A stretch of DNA of 64,000 nucleotides. Source: an uncultured Nodularia sp. (lineage in GTDB: Bacteria; Cyanobacteriota; Cyanobacteriia; Cyanobacteriales; Nostocaceae). The DNA lies in the NCBI GenBank assembly GCA_903911355.1, contig CAIWDD010000040.1:18499-82498 (forward strand), read 5' to 3'. Position numbers and translations under genes: made by a program. The notes below the pieces were generated by a model. The model saw only the letters and a list, made by a program, of their open reading frames with translations. It did no database searches and was not told where the DNA came from. This document shows positions 1-8,895 of the stretch, piece by piece. Positions within the stretch are counted from its first letter, which is position 1. Each line of letters starts with the position of its first letter.

Positions 1-832
1 CAGTGAAACCGTCATTCACCCCAATTTCAACTGATCCATTAGGTTGAATGGAGAATTTCTTAGACCTCATCAACGCATCGCCAGCCGCAGGCCCAGAAAC
101 CCGCATTTCCGTATTGACAGTAATGCGGCGACCATAGCGGGAATTGCGATCAACACTCCAACCACCCCCAAATCTATCCTTAGATACCTCTAGGATGGAT
201 ACACCATGAGCAGCCTGAGATTTTCTGGCTTTCTCAATGGTCATTACAGTATTACCGTCAGTATGCAAGAAGTGTTCTTGAGTATACTCATGGTTAACAC
301 ACAGTATTCCCCTACGATTGAAAGCCTGACCTTGTACAGGGACATCTAACCCCGATGTCTTGTTGTAATAGCTTTTTCCTGGTAGAGGGAAAAAGTGCAT
401 CCCGTCATGGTTTTCCCCCATTTGTTTTTCTTGGGCTGCTGCACCTTGAGAAGCATCGGGTAGCCAATCAGGGGCACCAGGCATGATGGGGTCTCCCCAA
501 GCCGCTAAAATCCGCGCTGTGTAACCAGGGGGAACACTAACTAAATCTTTCTCTAACAGTCCAGTTTCTGCGTTGCGCAGATTTGGTTCAATACTTTGGA
601 ATCCTATACCAGCAAAGCCAAGCCCAGCAGGTACTGTGGATGTGGAAGCAGTTGCTGTTTGCAGCAAGCCGCTGACGGTAGTATCACCCAAAACTGCCAA
701 TATAGATGTACTAGCTGCTGTCACCACAAAGCGCCGGCGCTTCATGCTTACCCGTCCAATTACGTCGAGAATTGACTCATTACCGGATGGGTTGATGGTT
801 ATGTTGTTCTTCGGATGAAGATGACTTTTCAT
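1..832 (-). CDS. phoX: PhoX-family alkaline phosphatase, Tat-exported (N-terminal part, runs off the window)
   Basis: The open minus-strand frame begins at the ATG at 832 and stays open to base 1, so about 277 N-terminal residues are present and the C-terminus is missing. Residues 31-35 (KRRRF) preceded by SM and followed by a small/hydrophobic stretch form a twin-arginine signal, implying folded export to the periplasm. NHDGMHFF (141-148) and NHEY (180-183) are typical of the DUF839/PhoX family, calcium/iron phosphatases that release phosphate from organic esters. Family knowledge: PhoX genes are normally induced by phosphate starvation through PhoB; I could not find a convincing Pho box upstream. 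The gene is transcribed away from the glycosyltransferase at 1527, with a long AT-rich spacer between them. The family is certain; the exact substrate is inferred. Confidence 0.88.
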   Translation of the reverse strand, partial: MKSHLHPKNNITINPSGNESILDVIGRVSMKRRRFVVTAASTSILAVLGDTTVSGLLQTATASTSTVPAGLGFAGIGFQSIEPNLRNAETGLLEKDLVSVPPGYTARILAAWGDPIMPGAPDWLPDASQGAAAQEKQMGENHDGMHFFPLPGKSYYNKTSGLDVPVQGQAFNRRGILCVNHEYTQEHFLHTDGNTVMTIEKARKSQAAHGVSILEVSKDRFGGGWSVDRNSRYGRRITVNTEMRVSGPAAGDALMRSKKFSIQPNGSVEIGVNDGFT

Positions 833-1499
833 TTATAGTGACTCCGTTTAATCTTTATAACCAAAGCAATTTAGTTCGCACACTCAAACAAGACTTGAAG
901 GGGATAATTGCAATATCCATTGAGTGGTTTTTACTCTTGTGATAACCAATTACCCATAGGTGAGGAAATTGGAAAATCAGATATTTTTCTGACTGAACAT
1001 AAACACCAATATTTTGTCCTCAATTTATGTAATAAAGATTAAAATATGGTTATAACCTGATTAATTTAAGTTTATTCAGTAGCTTTATTTGAGAATAATT
1101 ATGTTTTTTTAATAAAATAAAACACTGCTATGACAGCAGCTAAATTTCAGCTATAGGCTTATAAATTAGCTATTTAACTTTGGTTGACATTTATCTAAAT
1201 TGATGATTTTTCCTACCTTATTAAAAATAGTTCTCATTTTATTTTGAATAATAAACATTTCATTTATTCAGATATATCTTGATTAAGAATAATTTTTGTG
1301 CATAGAAAAATACTCTAAATAAATTAGTAAAATTATTCTATAAACTGCTAAAACTATACTTGATTTATTATTTAATTTATGATCTGGAGTAACTAGGCAA
1401 AACTGTGTGAATCCAACTCAACACCCCTATAAACACCAGTAATCAAAAATGACTGCTCTATTTTTGATTAAAGTCAGGGGCTAGCTCGCCGCAGTTATC
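833..1499. other. AT-rich intergenic spacer, divergent promoters
   Basis: No convincing gene on either strand. The stretch from about 1000 to 1390 is very AT-rich with many short A/T runs. It must contain the promoters of the divergent phosphatase and glycosyltransferase genes, but no motif stands out clearly enough to call. Confidence 0.6.
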
Positions 1500-1526
1500 T
1501 TGGTCTGTTGTTGTCTTATCCTGGAG

Positions 1527-2507
1527 ATGGGTAATTCTGTTGTGGGTGAGACTGTGTTTTTCAGTGTTGTTATACCGACTTATAATCGCCGACCAATTCT
1601 AGAAAAGTGCCTCCGCGCTTTGGAGGTGCAAGAGTTGAGTGGATCAAGTGCATACGAAGTTGTTTTAGTAGATGATGGCTCTACTGATGGCACATTGGAC
1701 TGGTTGAAAGCACATAAGGAAGAATTTCCCCATGTGCGATGGTTTGAGCAAGACCACGCCGGCCCCGCGGCGGCTCGGAATTTGGGGATTTCCCAAGCAC
1801 GGGGAGATATCATAGTTTTTATTGACAGTGATTTGGTGGTGGTGAAGAATTTTCTGCAAGCCCATGGGGAGGCGCTGGTGCAGGGGCGCAAAAAACTAGG
1901 AAGCGATCGGGAAAGGCTACAGGAAGCAGATGGCTTTTTTACATATGGTGCAGTAATTAATACTTGCAATTTCCATGAACCCACGGCTGAACCCTATAAA
2001 ATCACAGATTTTTCTGCGGCTTTTTTTGCTACAGGTAACGTAGCCATCCCCAAGCATTGGCTAGAGAAGGCGGGAATGTTCGATAATAGCTTCCAACTGT
2101 ATGGTTGGGAAGATTTAGAATTAGGTGTGAGACTGAAAAAATTGGGGCTAAAACTAATTAAATGTCCAGCAGCAGTGGGCTATCATTGGCATCCACCATT
2201 TAACTTAGAACAAATTCCCCGTTTGATTGACCAAGAAATTCAACGCGGACGCATGGGAGTTTTATTTTATCAAAAGCATCCCTGTTGGGAAGTACGCATG
2301 ATGATTCAAATGACCTGGTTACATCGTTTACTGTGGGGTATTCTCTCCCTGAATGGCTTACTGAATGAGCGGACTATGGCGCCTTTGTTACGGTGGCTAA
2401 TTAACTTAGGTAAACCCCAGTTAGCCTTGGAAGTTGCCCGAATTTTCCTTAATTGGTACAACGTCAAGGGAGTTTATGCTGCTTACGCCCAAGTCAGAAA
2501 CCAGTAA
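1527..2507 (+). CDS. Glycosyltransferase family 2
   Basis: A 326-residue GT-A fold glycosyltransferase. VVIPTYNR (14-21), VDDGSTDGT (48-56) and FIDSD (98-102, the DxD metal and nucleotide-sugar site) are the standard GT2 signatures, and a GWEDLELG motif further on matches the ED acceptor/catalytic motif. No membrane segment is obvious, so it is probably cytosolic or peripheral and builds a cell-surface glycan or glycolipid; donor and acceptor cannot be read from sequence. I chose ATG 1527; a TTG at 1500 gives nine more residues (Cys-rich, not family-like), and a GTG at 1539 is also possible. It lies just upstream of the rpsB leader and appears monocistronic. Confidence 0.85.
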   Translation: MGNSVVGETVFFSVVIPTYNRRPILEKCLRALEVQELSGSSAYEVVLVDDGSTDGTLDWLKAHKEEFPHVRWFEQDHAGPAAARNLGISQARGDIIVFIDSDLVVVKNFLQAHGEALVQGRKKLGSDRERLQEADGFFTYGAVINTCNFHEPTAEPYKITDFSAAFFATGNVAIPKHWLEKAGMFDNSFQLYGWEDLELGVRLKKLGLKLIKCPAAVGYHWHPPFNLEQIPRLIDQEIQRGRMGVLFYQKHPCWEVRMMIQMTWLHRLLWGILSLNGLLNERTMAPLLRWLINLGKPQLALEVARIFLNWYNVKGVYAAYAQVRNQ

Positions 2508-2574
2508 AATTGAGTTGAAATAGTACATTTATTGTGATATGCTCGGAGGGTTGTCTAAACTCGCACATCCAGTA

Positions 2575-2633
2575 ATTCGGGTGTTTCCTCACCAGGGAAA
2601 TACAACTGGGTGGAGGTTTAACCCGAATAGGAG
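2575..2633 (+). promoter_or_regulatory. Structured 5' leader of rpsB (candidate autoregulatory element)
   Basis: ATTCGGGT (2575-2582) and ACCCGAAT (2621-2628) can form a perfect 8-bp stem enclosing a 38-nt G/C-richer interior in which CCTCACC and GGTGGAGG can also pair. The stem ends directly against the Shine-Dalgarno AGGAG (2629-2633), so folding could limit ribosome access. Ribosomal protein operons of bacteria commonly use such leaders for feedback; that this one binds S2 is inference. Confidence 0.4.
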
Positions 2634-2642
2634 TAAAAAAAT

Positions 2643-3425
2643 ATGCCAGTAGTTTCATTGGCTCAAATGATGGAGTCAGGGGTACATTTTGGGCATCAAA
2701 CCCGGCGTTGGAACCCAAAAATGTCTCCCTACATTTATACTTCCCGCAATGGCGTACACATCATTGACTTGGTGCAAACTGCCCAGTTGATGGAAGATGC
2801 CTATAGCTATATGCGATCGCAGTCTGAACAAGGTAAGAAATTCCTGTTCGTTGGGACAAAACGCCAAGCAGCCGGAATCGTTGCCCAAGAAGCGGCACGT
2901 TGTGGCTCTTTCTACATTAATCAGCGTTGGTTGGGTGGAATGCTGACCAATTGGGCAACCATCAAAACCAGAGCAGACCGTCTCAAAGATTTGGAACGCC
3001 GGGAAGAAAACGGCGCTCTAGATTTACTACCCAAAAAAGAAGCTTCTATGTTACGTCGCGAGATGGTGAAGCTTCAGAAATACCTGGGTGGGATTAAGAA
3101 CATGCGGAAAGTACCCGATGTGGTGGTGATTGTAGACCAACGGCGGGAATATAATGCAGTTCAAGAATGCCAAAAACTGGGACTGCCTATTGTGTCTATG
3201 TTAGATACAAACTGCGACCCAGACGTAGTAGATATTCCCATACCAGCTAACGATGATGCCATCAGATCAATTAAATTGATAGTGGGCAAATTGGCGGATG
3301 CAATTTATGAAGGTCGTCACGGTCAGCTAGAAACTGACGAATACGAAGATTATGATGCTTCTGAGTATGACGAGGAGTACGAGGAGTACGAAGATCCTGA
3401 CTCCACCTCTGACGACGAGGAATAA
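2643..3425 (+). CDS. rpsB: 30S ribosomal protein S2
   Basis: 260 residues, the usual length for cyanobacterial S2 (uS2), a protein of the small-subunit head/platform junction needed for S1 association. The family opening [19 protein letters not shown] and the internal FVGTKRQA and [10 protein letters not shown] stretches identify it. The last 30 residues are almost all Asp, Glu and Tyr, an acidic tail common in cyanobacterial S2. AGGAG seven to nine bases ahead of the ATG supports the start. It is followed by tsf 256 bp downstream, the classical rpsB-tsf order, although a palindromic repeat lies between them. Confidence 0.98.
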   Translation: MPVVSLAQMMESGVHFGHQTRRWNPKMSPYIYTSRNGVHIIDLVQTAQLMEDAYSYMRSQSEQGKKFLFVGTKRQAAGIVAQEAARCGSFYINQRWLGGMLTNWATIKTRADRLKDLERREENGALDLLPKKEASMLRREMVKLQKYLGGIKNMRKVPDVVVIVDQRREYNAVQECQKLGLPIVSMLDTNCDPDVVDIPIPANDDAIRSIKLIVGKLADAIYEGRHGQLETDEYEDYDASEYDEEYEEYEDPDSTSDDEE

Positions 3426-3518
3426 TCATCATCAATCAGCATCTGGCGTTGCTGAGTGTTCAAAGGGGAAGAAACAAGTATGGCTAAGGCCATGCTAATG
3501 AGAATAAGTATATTATGA

Positions 3519-3560
3519 TTCCCCCTCCGCTTTTGAGGGGAGGGGGCGATGGGGGTGGGG
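3519..3560. repeat. G/C-rich palindromic repeat between rpsB and tsf
   Basis: A block reading CCCCCTCCGCTTTTGAGGGG, then AGGGGGCGATGGGGGTGGGG, i.e. a hairpin flanked by a G-rich arm. Its core resembles that of the three larger repeats at 16045, 52254 and 59894 (CCCTCCCCTTacAAGGGGAGGG), so it is probably a diverged relative. It could affect mRNA stability between the two genes. Confidence 0.6.
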
Positions 3561-3681
3561 TTCTTCTTTCACCATCTCTATCAGATTTCACAGCTTTTTC
3601 TTCCCCAGCCCTGAGTAATATAGAAATACTCAACACCCGTGAGCGATAACAACTCAAGGTAAAGTTAGGAATTAAGGCAAC

Positions 3682-4626
3682 ATGGCGGAAATATCGGCAA
3701 AACTTGTCCAAGAGCTACGCCAAAAAACTGGTGCAGGCATGATGGACTGCAAAAAAGCCCTCAAAGAAAATGAAGGCGACATAGAAAAATCTATAGAATG
3801 GCTGCGACAAAAAGGCATTGCTTCGGCAGGGAAAAAAAGCGATCGCATTGCGGCAGAAGGTCTAGTAGAGACCTACATTCAACCCGGTGGTGAGGTTGGT
3901 GTACTCATAGAAGTTAACTGCCAAACCGATTTCGTCGCCCGTAACGAAGCGTTTAAAGCTCTCGTGAAAAACCTAGCCCAGCAAGCAGCCACAGCTGATA
4001 GTGTAGAGTCTTTATTGACTCAGCCCTATCTTGAAGATCAAAGCGTCACGGTAGACCAGTTTATCAAGCAAACCATTGCCCAGCTTGGTGAAAATATCCA
4101 GGTACGTCGCTTTATCAATTTTGCCATCCCAGAAGGTAAAGAAGGTATCGTAGACAGCTACATTCACACTGGTGGTCGAGTTGGGGTTTTAGTAGAGCTT
4201 AACGCCGAAACTGATTCAGCAGCTAAAAATGAAGAGTTTCAAACATTGGCGAAGAATGCTGCTATGCAAGTGGCTGCTTGTCCCAATGTTGAGTATGTTA
4301 GCATCGAGGAAATCCCAGCGGAAATTGCTCAAAAGGAAAAGGCGATTGAAATGGGGCGGGATGATTTGGCTAATAAGCCGGATAACATCAAAGAGAAAAT
4401 TGTTCAAGGTCGCATTGAGAAACGCCTGAAAGAAATGACTTTGTTGGATCAGCCTTTCATTCGCGACCAGGGTATTTCTGTGGAAGACTTGGTAAAACAA
4501 GTTAAAGGCAAAGTAGGGGAACCTATTAAGGTGAGTCGCTTTGTGCGCTACATCCTGGGTGAAGGTATTGAGAAGCAAGAAAGTAATTTTGCCGAAGAAG
4601 TTGCTGCACAAATGGGTGCTAAGTAA
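3682..4626 (+). CDS. tsf: Translation elongation factor Ts
   Basis: 314 residues. The N-terminal UBA-like module with [13 protein letters not shown] is followed by the EF-Tu nucleotide-exchange signature [13 protein letters not shown] and, as usual in cyanobacteria and chloroplasts, a second related block [15 protein letters not shown]-Ts regenerates EF-Tu-GTP in the cytosol. The spacing to rpsB and the strong terminator at 4676 suggest an rpsB-tsf transcription unit ending here. The ATG gives the conserved start [20 protein letters not shown]. Confidence 0.98.
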   Translation: MAEISAKLVQELRQKTGAGMMDCKKALKENEGDIEKSIEWLRQKGIASAGKKSDRIAAEGLVETYIQPGGEVGVLIEVNCQTDFVARNEAFKALVKNLAQQAATADSVESLLTQPYLEDQSVTVDQFIKQTIAQLGENIQVRRFINFAIPEGKEGIVDSYIHTGGRVGVLVELNAETDSAAKNEEFQTLAKNAAMQVAACPNVEYVSIEEIPAEIAQKEKAIEMGRDDLANKPDNIKEKIVQGRIEKRLKEMTLLDQPFIRDQGISVEDLVKQVKGKVGEPIKVSRFVRYILGEGIEKQESNFAEEVAAQMGAK

Positions 4627-4675
4627 TTTTACTGGTGATTATGAGTTATTTTGATAACTCTTTGGTTGTGTAATA

Positions 4676-4711
4676 ACAGGTCAGTGATAATTAACTGGCC
4701 TGTGTTTTTTT
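4676..4711 (+). terminator. Rho-independent terminator after tsf
   Basis: ACAGG-T-CAGT (4676-4685) pairs with ACTG-G-CCTGT (4694-4703) around a short AT loop and is followed by GTTTTTTT. Position 50 bp beyond the tsf stop and the T tract make this a textbook intrinsic terminator. Confidence 0.85.
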
Positions 4712-4775
4712 GGGGTAGTGGTGGGTTGTCGAAGTTAGCGGCTTGACCTAGGGTACACAGATAAGTAAGGAAGAT

Positions 4776-5636
4776 ATGACCAGAGCAATTGAGCTAATTG
4801 AACGGGATATTACAGCTTTACAAGAGGCTATCCGGGCGATCGCCAGGTCGCTCCAAAATGCTTATGCTAGTTATTGTCATAGTTTGGGGACAGCTTGCAC
4901 CAAGCAGTTGATTTTGGCAAGTTACTATCTATGTACTCAAGGGTATCCCGAAAAGTTTCTCAATTTATCCCTGAATCAGCGCCAAAAGTTGCAGCAAGGT
5001 ATCCGCAATTTGGGTGCCCAAGGTGCAGAGTTATTAAGTTCTTATCTCCAAGCTCAAGGGATAAGCTCTGATCAAGTAGATGAGGAAGTCAGGGAGATGT
5101 TATCTGAGTCATCAGACTTACCTATGAGCAATGTAACTAAAAAAAATTCCCCGCCTGATTTATCCAACCCCATGGAAATATTAGAATGGCAAGAGAGCAT
5201 AGAAGAATTCATCCAAGGTGTCCTGAAAAATATCTCCCGTGAGACAAATCTTTTATTACAAAAATTTTGTATTATAAGCGAAAAAATACCGGAGCCTCTT
5301 TTAGAAGCAGCTGCGGCTGTTATGGAACCAAATGCCACGCTATCGCTATCAGAAGCATCTGCTCAGGTTATACCAGGGCTACCCAACCTGTTAAACTTGG
5401 TGGTGGAAATTGAAAATGAACAAAGTCCGGAAAACTCAAAACTCACACAGGTTATGGCGATTAATCTCCGATTGGCAGAAATGGAATTTGCTGATCCAAA
5501 ACTTTCATCTGATCGTAAACAAATTCGCCATATTCTAGTTCAACTTCAGAGCGTAGGACGAGATTATCAAAAAAAGCAACGGGAGCGCTCAGTTGCTCAA
5601 GCTGAGTCTGCATGGCGCGCGAGTTGGTTTGAGTAG
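4776..5636 (+). CDS. Conserved cyanobacterial protein of unknown function upstream of recG
   Basis: 286 residues, not assigned to a characterised family. The N-terminal 110 residues look helical and Leu/Gln/Ala-rich; a polar linker follows around residues 118-130; the C-terminal part (about 190-285) is again helical and charged. No signal peptide or membrane segment. Codons at 5331-5356 (peptide NATLSLSEA) carry a copy of the small dispersed repeat found throughout the window, so about nine residues are repeat-derived. It sits 41 bp ahead of recG on the same strand and may share its transcript; a role cannot be inferred. Confidence 0.75.
   Translation: MTRAIELIERDITALQEAIRAIARSLQNAYASYCHSLGTACTKQLILASYYLCTQGYPEKFLNLSLNQRQKLQQGIRNLGAQGAELLSSYLQAQGISSDQVDEEVREMLSESSDLPMSNVTKKNSPPDLSNPMEILEWQESIEEFIQGVLKNISRETNLLLQKFCIISEKIPEPLLEAAAAVMEPNATLSLSEASAQVIPGLPNLLNLVVEIENEQSPENSKLTQVMAINLRLAEMEFADPKLSSDRKQIRHILVQLQSVGRDYQKKQRERSVAQAESAWRASWFE
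5331..5356 (+). repeat. SDR-like small dispersed repeat inside CDS 4776
   Basis: GCCACGCTATCGCTATC core, in frame within the gene at 4776. Confidence 0.65.
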
Positions 5637-5663
5637 AGATATTCCCATTTACCCCATTCCCCA

Positions 5664-5691
5664 TGACCAGTGACCAATGACCAATGACCAA
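5664..5691 (+). repeat. Short tandem heptamer repeat (4 x TGACCAR)
   Basis: TGACCAG followed by three TGACCAA units, exactly 7 bp apart. The chosen recG start codon at 5677 lies within the array. Short tandemly repeated heptamers of this kind are common in Nostocales intergenic DNA. Confidence 0.8.
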
Positions 5692-8175
5692 CCAGATTGG
5701 GTAAGATTGCAGAAAGCCTTGGCAATAGAAGCAGACCAGGGCTTTACAGACTTGATGGGCAAACAATACCGCTTCAGTGAATTTCTGTGCTTGACTTTTG
5801 GGAAATTCCCCACAGTTTCGCCCTCTACGGAACAAACTACCACCCTATCGCCATCAGAACGTAGCCGTTGGGAAGAACTAGCGGCGAGGTTTGCTAATTA
5901 TCCCCATCTGGAACTAGAGGAAAGACAGCACTTAGTGGCTGAAACTCGCCGGTATCTCTACCAACTACAGCAAGAACCAAAGGAAACTACCACACAGCCA
6001 CAGCAGAAATACCAAAGCCAAAATCCTCAACCTAAAACCCCAATTGTAGCAGAGGTGTCTCGGCGTTTAGCGCCTAAGATTGACCAAAAACTCAGTGATT
6101 TACCAGAAATAGGCATCCGCAATGCTGAAAAATTGGCAGCGCTGAATTTGTACACGGTGCGTGATTTACTTTACTACTATCCCCGTGACCACATTGACTA
6201 TGGTCGTCAGGTGAATATCCGAGACTTACAGGGGGGTGAAACAGTTACCATAATTGCCAGCGTCAAGCGTTGTAACTGTTTTACTAGCCCCAAAAATAAG
6301 AAATTATCGATTTTAGAATTAGTCCTCAAGGATAATACAGGCGAAATTAAAATTAGTCGCTTTGCTGCTGGTGCGCGTTTTGCTAGTCGCGGTTGGCAAG
6401 AAGGTTTAAAACGCCGCTACCCTGTGGGTAGTATTTTGGCGGCTTGCGGGTTGGTGAAGGAAAGTAAATATGGTTTGACTCTGGATAACCCAGAACTGGA
6501 AGTATTAGCGCATCCTGGGGATAGTATTGATTCTCTCACTATTGGCCGGGTAGTGCCCATTTATCCTCTCACTGAGGGTGTGGTGGCCAATACTGTCAGA
6601 CAGGCGGTTAGGGCTACTTTGCCTGCTGTGGTTAATCTGAAAGACCCTTTACCTAAGGGGTTACGGGAAAAGTATGGTTTAATGGAGTTGAAGGATGCGA
6701 TCGCTAATATCCATTTTCCTGATGACAGTGCCAGTTTACAAGTTGCCCGTCGTCGTCTAGTCTTTGATGAATTTTTCTACCTGCAACTGGGCTTACTACA
6801 ACGTCAGCAGCAAGCTAAGGCTATCCAAACTAGTGCTATTATCGCCCCTAAAGGTCAGCTAATTGAGAAGTTCTCGGAAATTCTGCCTTTTCAACTCACA
6901 GGGGCGCAGCAACGGGTAATTAATGATATTCTCAAGGATTTACAACAATCCACACCCATGAATCGTTTAGTACAGGGGGATGTGGGTTCGGGTAAAACTG
7001 TGGTAGCGGTAATTGCTATTTTGGCGGCGATTCAGTCCGGCTATCAAGCTGCGTTAATGGCTCCTACGGAGGTTTTAGCAGAACAGCATTATCGTAAGTT
7101 AGTTAGCTGGTTTAACTTGTTGCATTTACCAGTAGAATTACTCACAGGTTCCACTAAAATTCCTAAACGCCGGGAAATTCACTCGCAGCTAGGAACCGGT
7201 GAATTACCTCTGTTGGTGGGGACTCACGCCTTAATTCAAGATACTGTTAACTTCCAGCACCTGGGGCTGGTGGTAATTGATGAACAGCACCGTTTTGGGG
7301 TGAAACAAAGGGCGCTGTTACAGCAAAAAGGTGAGCAACCCCATGTGTTAACTATGACGGCTACCCCCATTCCTCGGACTTTGGCATTAACTATACATGG
7401 GGATATGAATGTTAGTCAGATTGATGAGTTACCACCGGGACGGCAAAAAATTCAGACTACTGTATTAACGGGTCAACAGCGCCGCCAAGCTTATGATTTA
7501 ATCCGCAGGGAAGTTGCCCAAGGAAGACAGGTGTATATAGTTTTACCAATTGTCGAAGAGTCGGAAAAGTTAGATTTGCGATCGGCGGTGGAGGAGCATC
7601 AAAAGTTACAGGAAACTGTTTTCCCAGACTTTCAGGTGGGATTGTTGCATGGTCGCATGAGTGCGGCACAAAAGGAAGCAGCAATTACTAAATTCCGCGA
7701 TCGCCAAACCCAGATTTTAGTTTCTACCACCGTCGTAGAAGTGGGTGTGGATGTCCCTAATGCAACCGTTATGCTCATAGAAAATGCGGAGAGATTTGGC
7801 TTGTCACAACTGCACCAATTACGGGGGCGTGTGGGTCGGGGGGCAGCAAAGTCCTTTTGTTTGTTAATGAGTAGTTCTCGGTCTCCTGACGCTCAACAAC
7901 GGTTAAAGGTGTTGGAACAGTCCCAAGATGGCTTTTTTATTGCGGAGATGGATATGCGGTTACGTGGACCCGGGGAAGTGCTGGGAACTCGTCAATCTGG
8001 TGTAGCTGATTTTACTTTAGCCAGCTTGGTGGAAGATGAGGAGGTTTTACTGTTAGCTAGACAAGCGGCGGAGAAGGTAATAGAGATAGATGTCACTCTG
8101 GATCGTTGGGATCTGATGAAAGCTGAGTTGAAGTATCGCTATGAGCGGTTAATGGGTGGGGCGATTTTAACATAG
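5677..8175 (+). CDS. recG: ATP-dependent DNA helicase RecG
   Basis: 832 residues, longer than Escherichia coli RecG (about 690) because of an N-terminal extension of roughly 130 residues that is usual in cyanobacteria. An OB-fold wedge domain is followed by two RecA-like domains: Walker A GDVGSGKT at 434-441, DEQH box at 535-538, TATPIPRTL motif III after it, then the QLRGRVGRG motif VI. It remodels stalled replication forks and Holliday junctions. The ATG at 5677 falls inside a tandem heptamer array, so the true leader may vary between strains. Codons at 5838-5858 (peptide TTLSPSE) come from an SDR-like repeat in the poorly conserved N-terminal extension, away from catalytic motifs. Confidence 0.96.
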   Translation: MTNDQPDWVRLQKALAIEADQGFTDLMGKQYRFSEFLCLTFGKFPTVSPSTEQTTTLSPSERSRWEELAARFANYPHLELEERQHLVAETRRYLYQLQQEPKETTTQPQQKYQSQNPQPKTPIVAEVSRRLAPKIDQKLSDLPEIGIRNAEKLAALNLYTVRDLLYYYPRDHIDYGRQVNIRDLQGGETVTIIASVKRCNCFTSPKNKKLSILELVLKDNTGEIKISRFAAGARFASRGWQEGLKRRYPVGSILAACGLVKESKYGLTLDNPELEVLAHPGDSIDSLTIGRVVPIYPLTEGVVANTVRQAVRATLPAVVNLKDPLPKGLREKYGLMELKDAIANIHFPDDSASLQVARRRLVFDEFFYLQLGLLQRQQQAKAIQTSAIIAPKGQLIEKFSEILPFQLTGAQQRVINDILKDLQQSTPMNRLVQGDVGSGKTVVAVIAILAAIQSGYQAALMAPTEVLAEQHYRKLVSWFNLLHLPVELLTGSTKIPKRREIHSQLGTGELPLLVGTHALIQDTVNFQHLGLVVIDEQHRFGVKQRALLQQKGEQPHVLTMTATPIPRTLALTIHGDMNVSQIDELPPGRQKIQTTVLTGQQRRQAYDLIRREVAQGRQVYIVLPIVEESEKLDLRSAVEEHQKLQETVFPDFQVGLLHGRMSAAQKEAAITKFRDRQTQILVSTTVVEVGVDVPNATVMLIENAERFGLSQLHQLRGRVGRGAAKSFCLLMSSSRSPDAQQRLKVLEQSQDGFFIAEMDMRLRGPGEVLGTRQSGVADFTLASLVEDEEVLLLARQAAEKVIEIDVTLDRWDLMKAELKYRYERLMGGAILT
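5838..5858 (+). repeat. SDR-like repeat inside recG
   Basis: Partial copy (ACCACCCTATCGCCATCAG) in frame in the N-terminal extension of recG. Confidence 0.6.
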
Positions 8176-8219
8176 TATATTTGGGTACACTCTTATTTAC
8201 CAAGACTGAATATAGCTTA

Positions 8220-8621
8220 ATGGCAATACCTTTCACAGACCGAGAAATGGAAAGAGCTTGGCGTAATAATCTGTCTGCTTATCATAACTCTCGGCAGATA
8301 CCCCGAACTAATGCCCATCGGTTACTCTTATTTTATGCTGTTGAATGTGGACTTAAGGTAATCTTGATGAAGCGAAAGCGGAAAAAACGTACTGATGATT
8401 GTGCAGAAATTTCTGAATGTCAGCATAATATAAATAAGTTATTAGATTGTCTGGGTGCAGGAGGCTCTCTAAACCTACCGGAAATATTTATTGAGGAAAT
8501 CAGCGATACAAGAAATAATAAAAAGCCGAGAAAATTAAACAGTGGTCAAATTAACCAAATGTGGCGCTATGGCGGACAAGTTGTTTCAATAGTTACTGAA
8601 GAACCGATAATGGCTACATAG
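8220..8621 (+). CDS. HEPN-like small protein, 3' end probably fused to a decayed hicB
   Basis: From ATG 8220 the frame encodes 133 residues. The segment AHRLLLFYAVECGLKVILMK resembles the long first helices of HEPN-type domains, and GQINQMWRYGGQ near residue 110 looks like a family C-terminus; the HEPN assignment is my inference. The next residues (VVSIVTEE) match the start of a HicB antitoxin, whose remainder continues in another frame up to 8790. So the ORF probably joins two partial genes. An upstream in-frame start at 8181 exists but has no ribosome binding site. It lies 44 bp after recG. Many HEPN proteins are RNases in toxin or defence systems. Confidence 0.5.
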   Translation: MAIPFTDREMERAWRNNLSAYHNSRQIPRTNAHRLLLFYAVECGLKVILMKRKRKKRTDDCAEISECQHNINKLLDCLGAGGSLNLPEIFIEEISDTRNNKKPRKLNSGQINQMWRYGGQVVSIVTEEPIMAT

Positions 8622-8790
8622 CTGATATTCCTGATTTGAAATATTGTTCGGCTTTTGGTTCGACTGAAGAAGAAGCACTTAGTGAAGTATTACAAGCAAA
8701 AGCAGCATGGCTAGAAGCTGCCAAAATCGAAGGTAAACCAATACCTGAACCGAGATATCGACCTGCAATTTATAGCAGGGGGAAGCCTTG
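8578..8790 (+). pseudogene. HicB-type antitoxin remnant with frameshift
   Basis: Reading from 8612 gives DNGYIADIPDLKYCSAFGST, then EEEALSEVLQAKAAWLEAAK and KPIPEPRYRPAIYS before a stop at 8788-8790, which is the characteristic partial-RNase-H fold of HicB antitoxins. The preceding residues VVSIVTEE are in the frame of the upstream ORF, so a two-base insertion (or one-base loss) near 8610 splits the gene. No ATG begins the HicB frame and no hicA toxin gene is next to it. It is most likely a non-functional relic of a toxin-antitoxin locus. Confidence 0.7.
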
Positions 8791-8895
8791 AAATGCTTGA
8801 ATTTCAATGGTTTTATCTTCTGTTTATGTCCTAACTACCTTGGCGGTTGCTATATTAGAAAACTTGATGATTAGAGTTCGTATAAACGTATCTAC

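Noticed and set aside
573..818. 81-codon plus-strand frame
   Set aside because: Lies wholly opposite the phoX reading frame, with no independent support.
1040..1075. Pho-box-like repeats upstream of phoX (CTTAAATT..., GGTTATAA...)
   Set aside because: Spacing and consensus are too poor; AT-rich DNA gives such matches by chance.
8181..8219. Upstream ATG start for the HEPN-like ORF
   Set aside because: No ribosome binding site; the family-like sequence starts at 8220.
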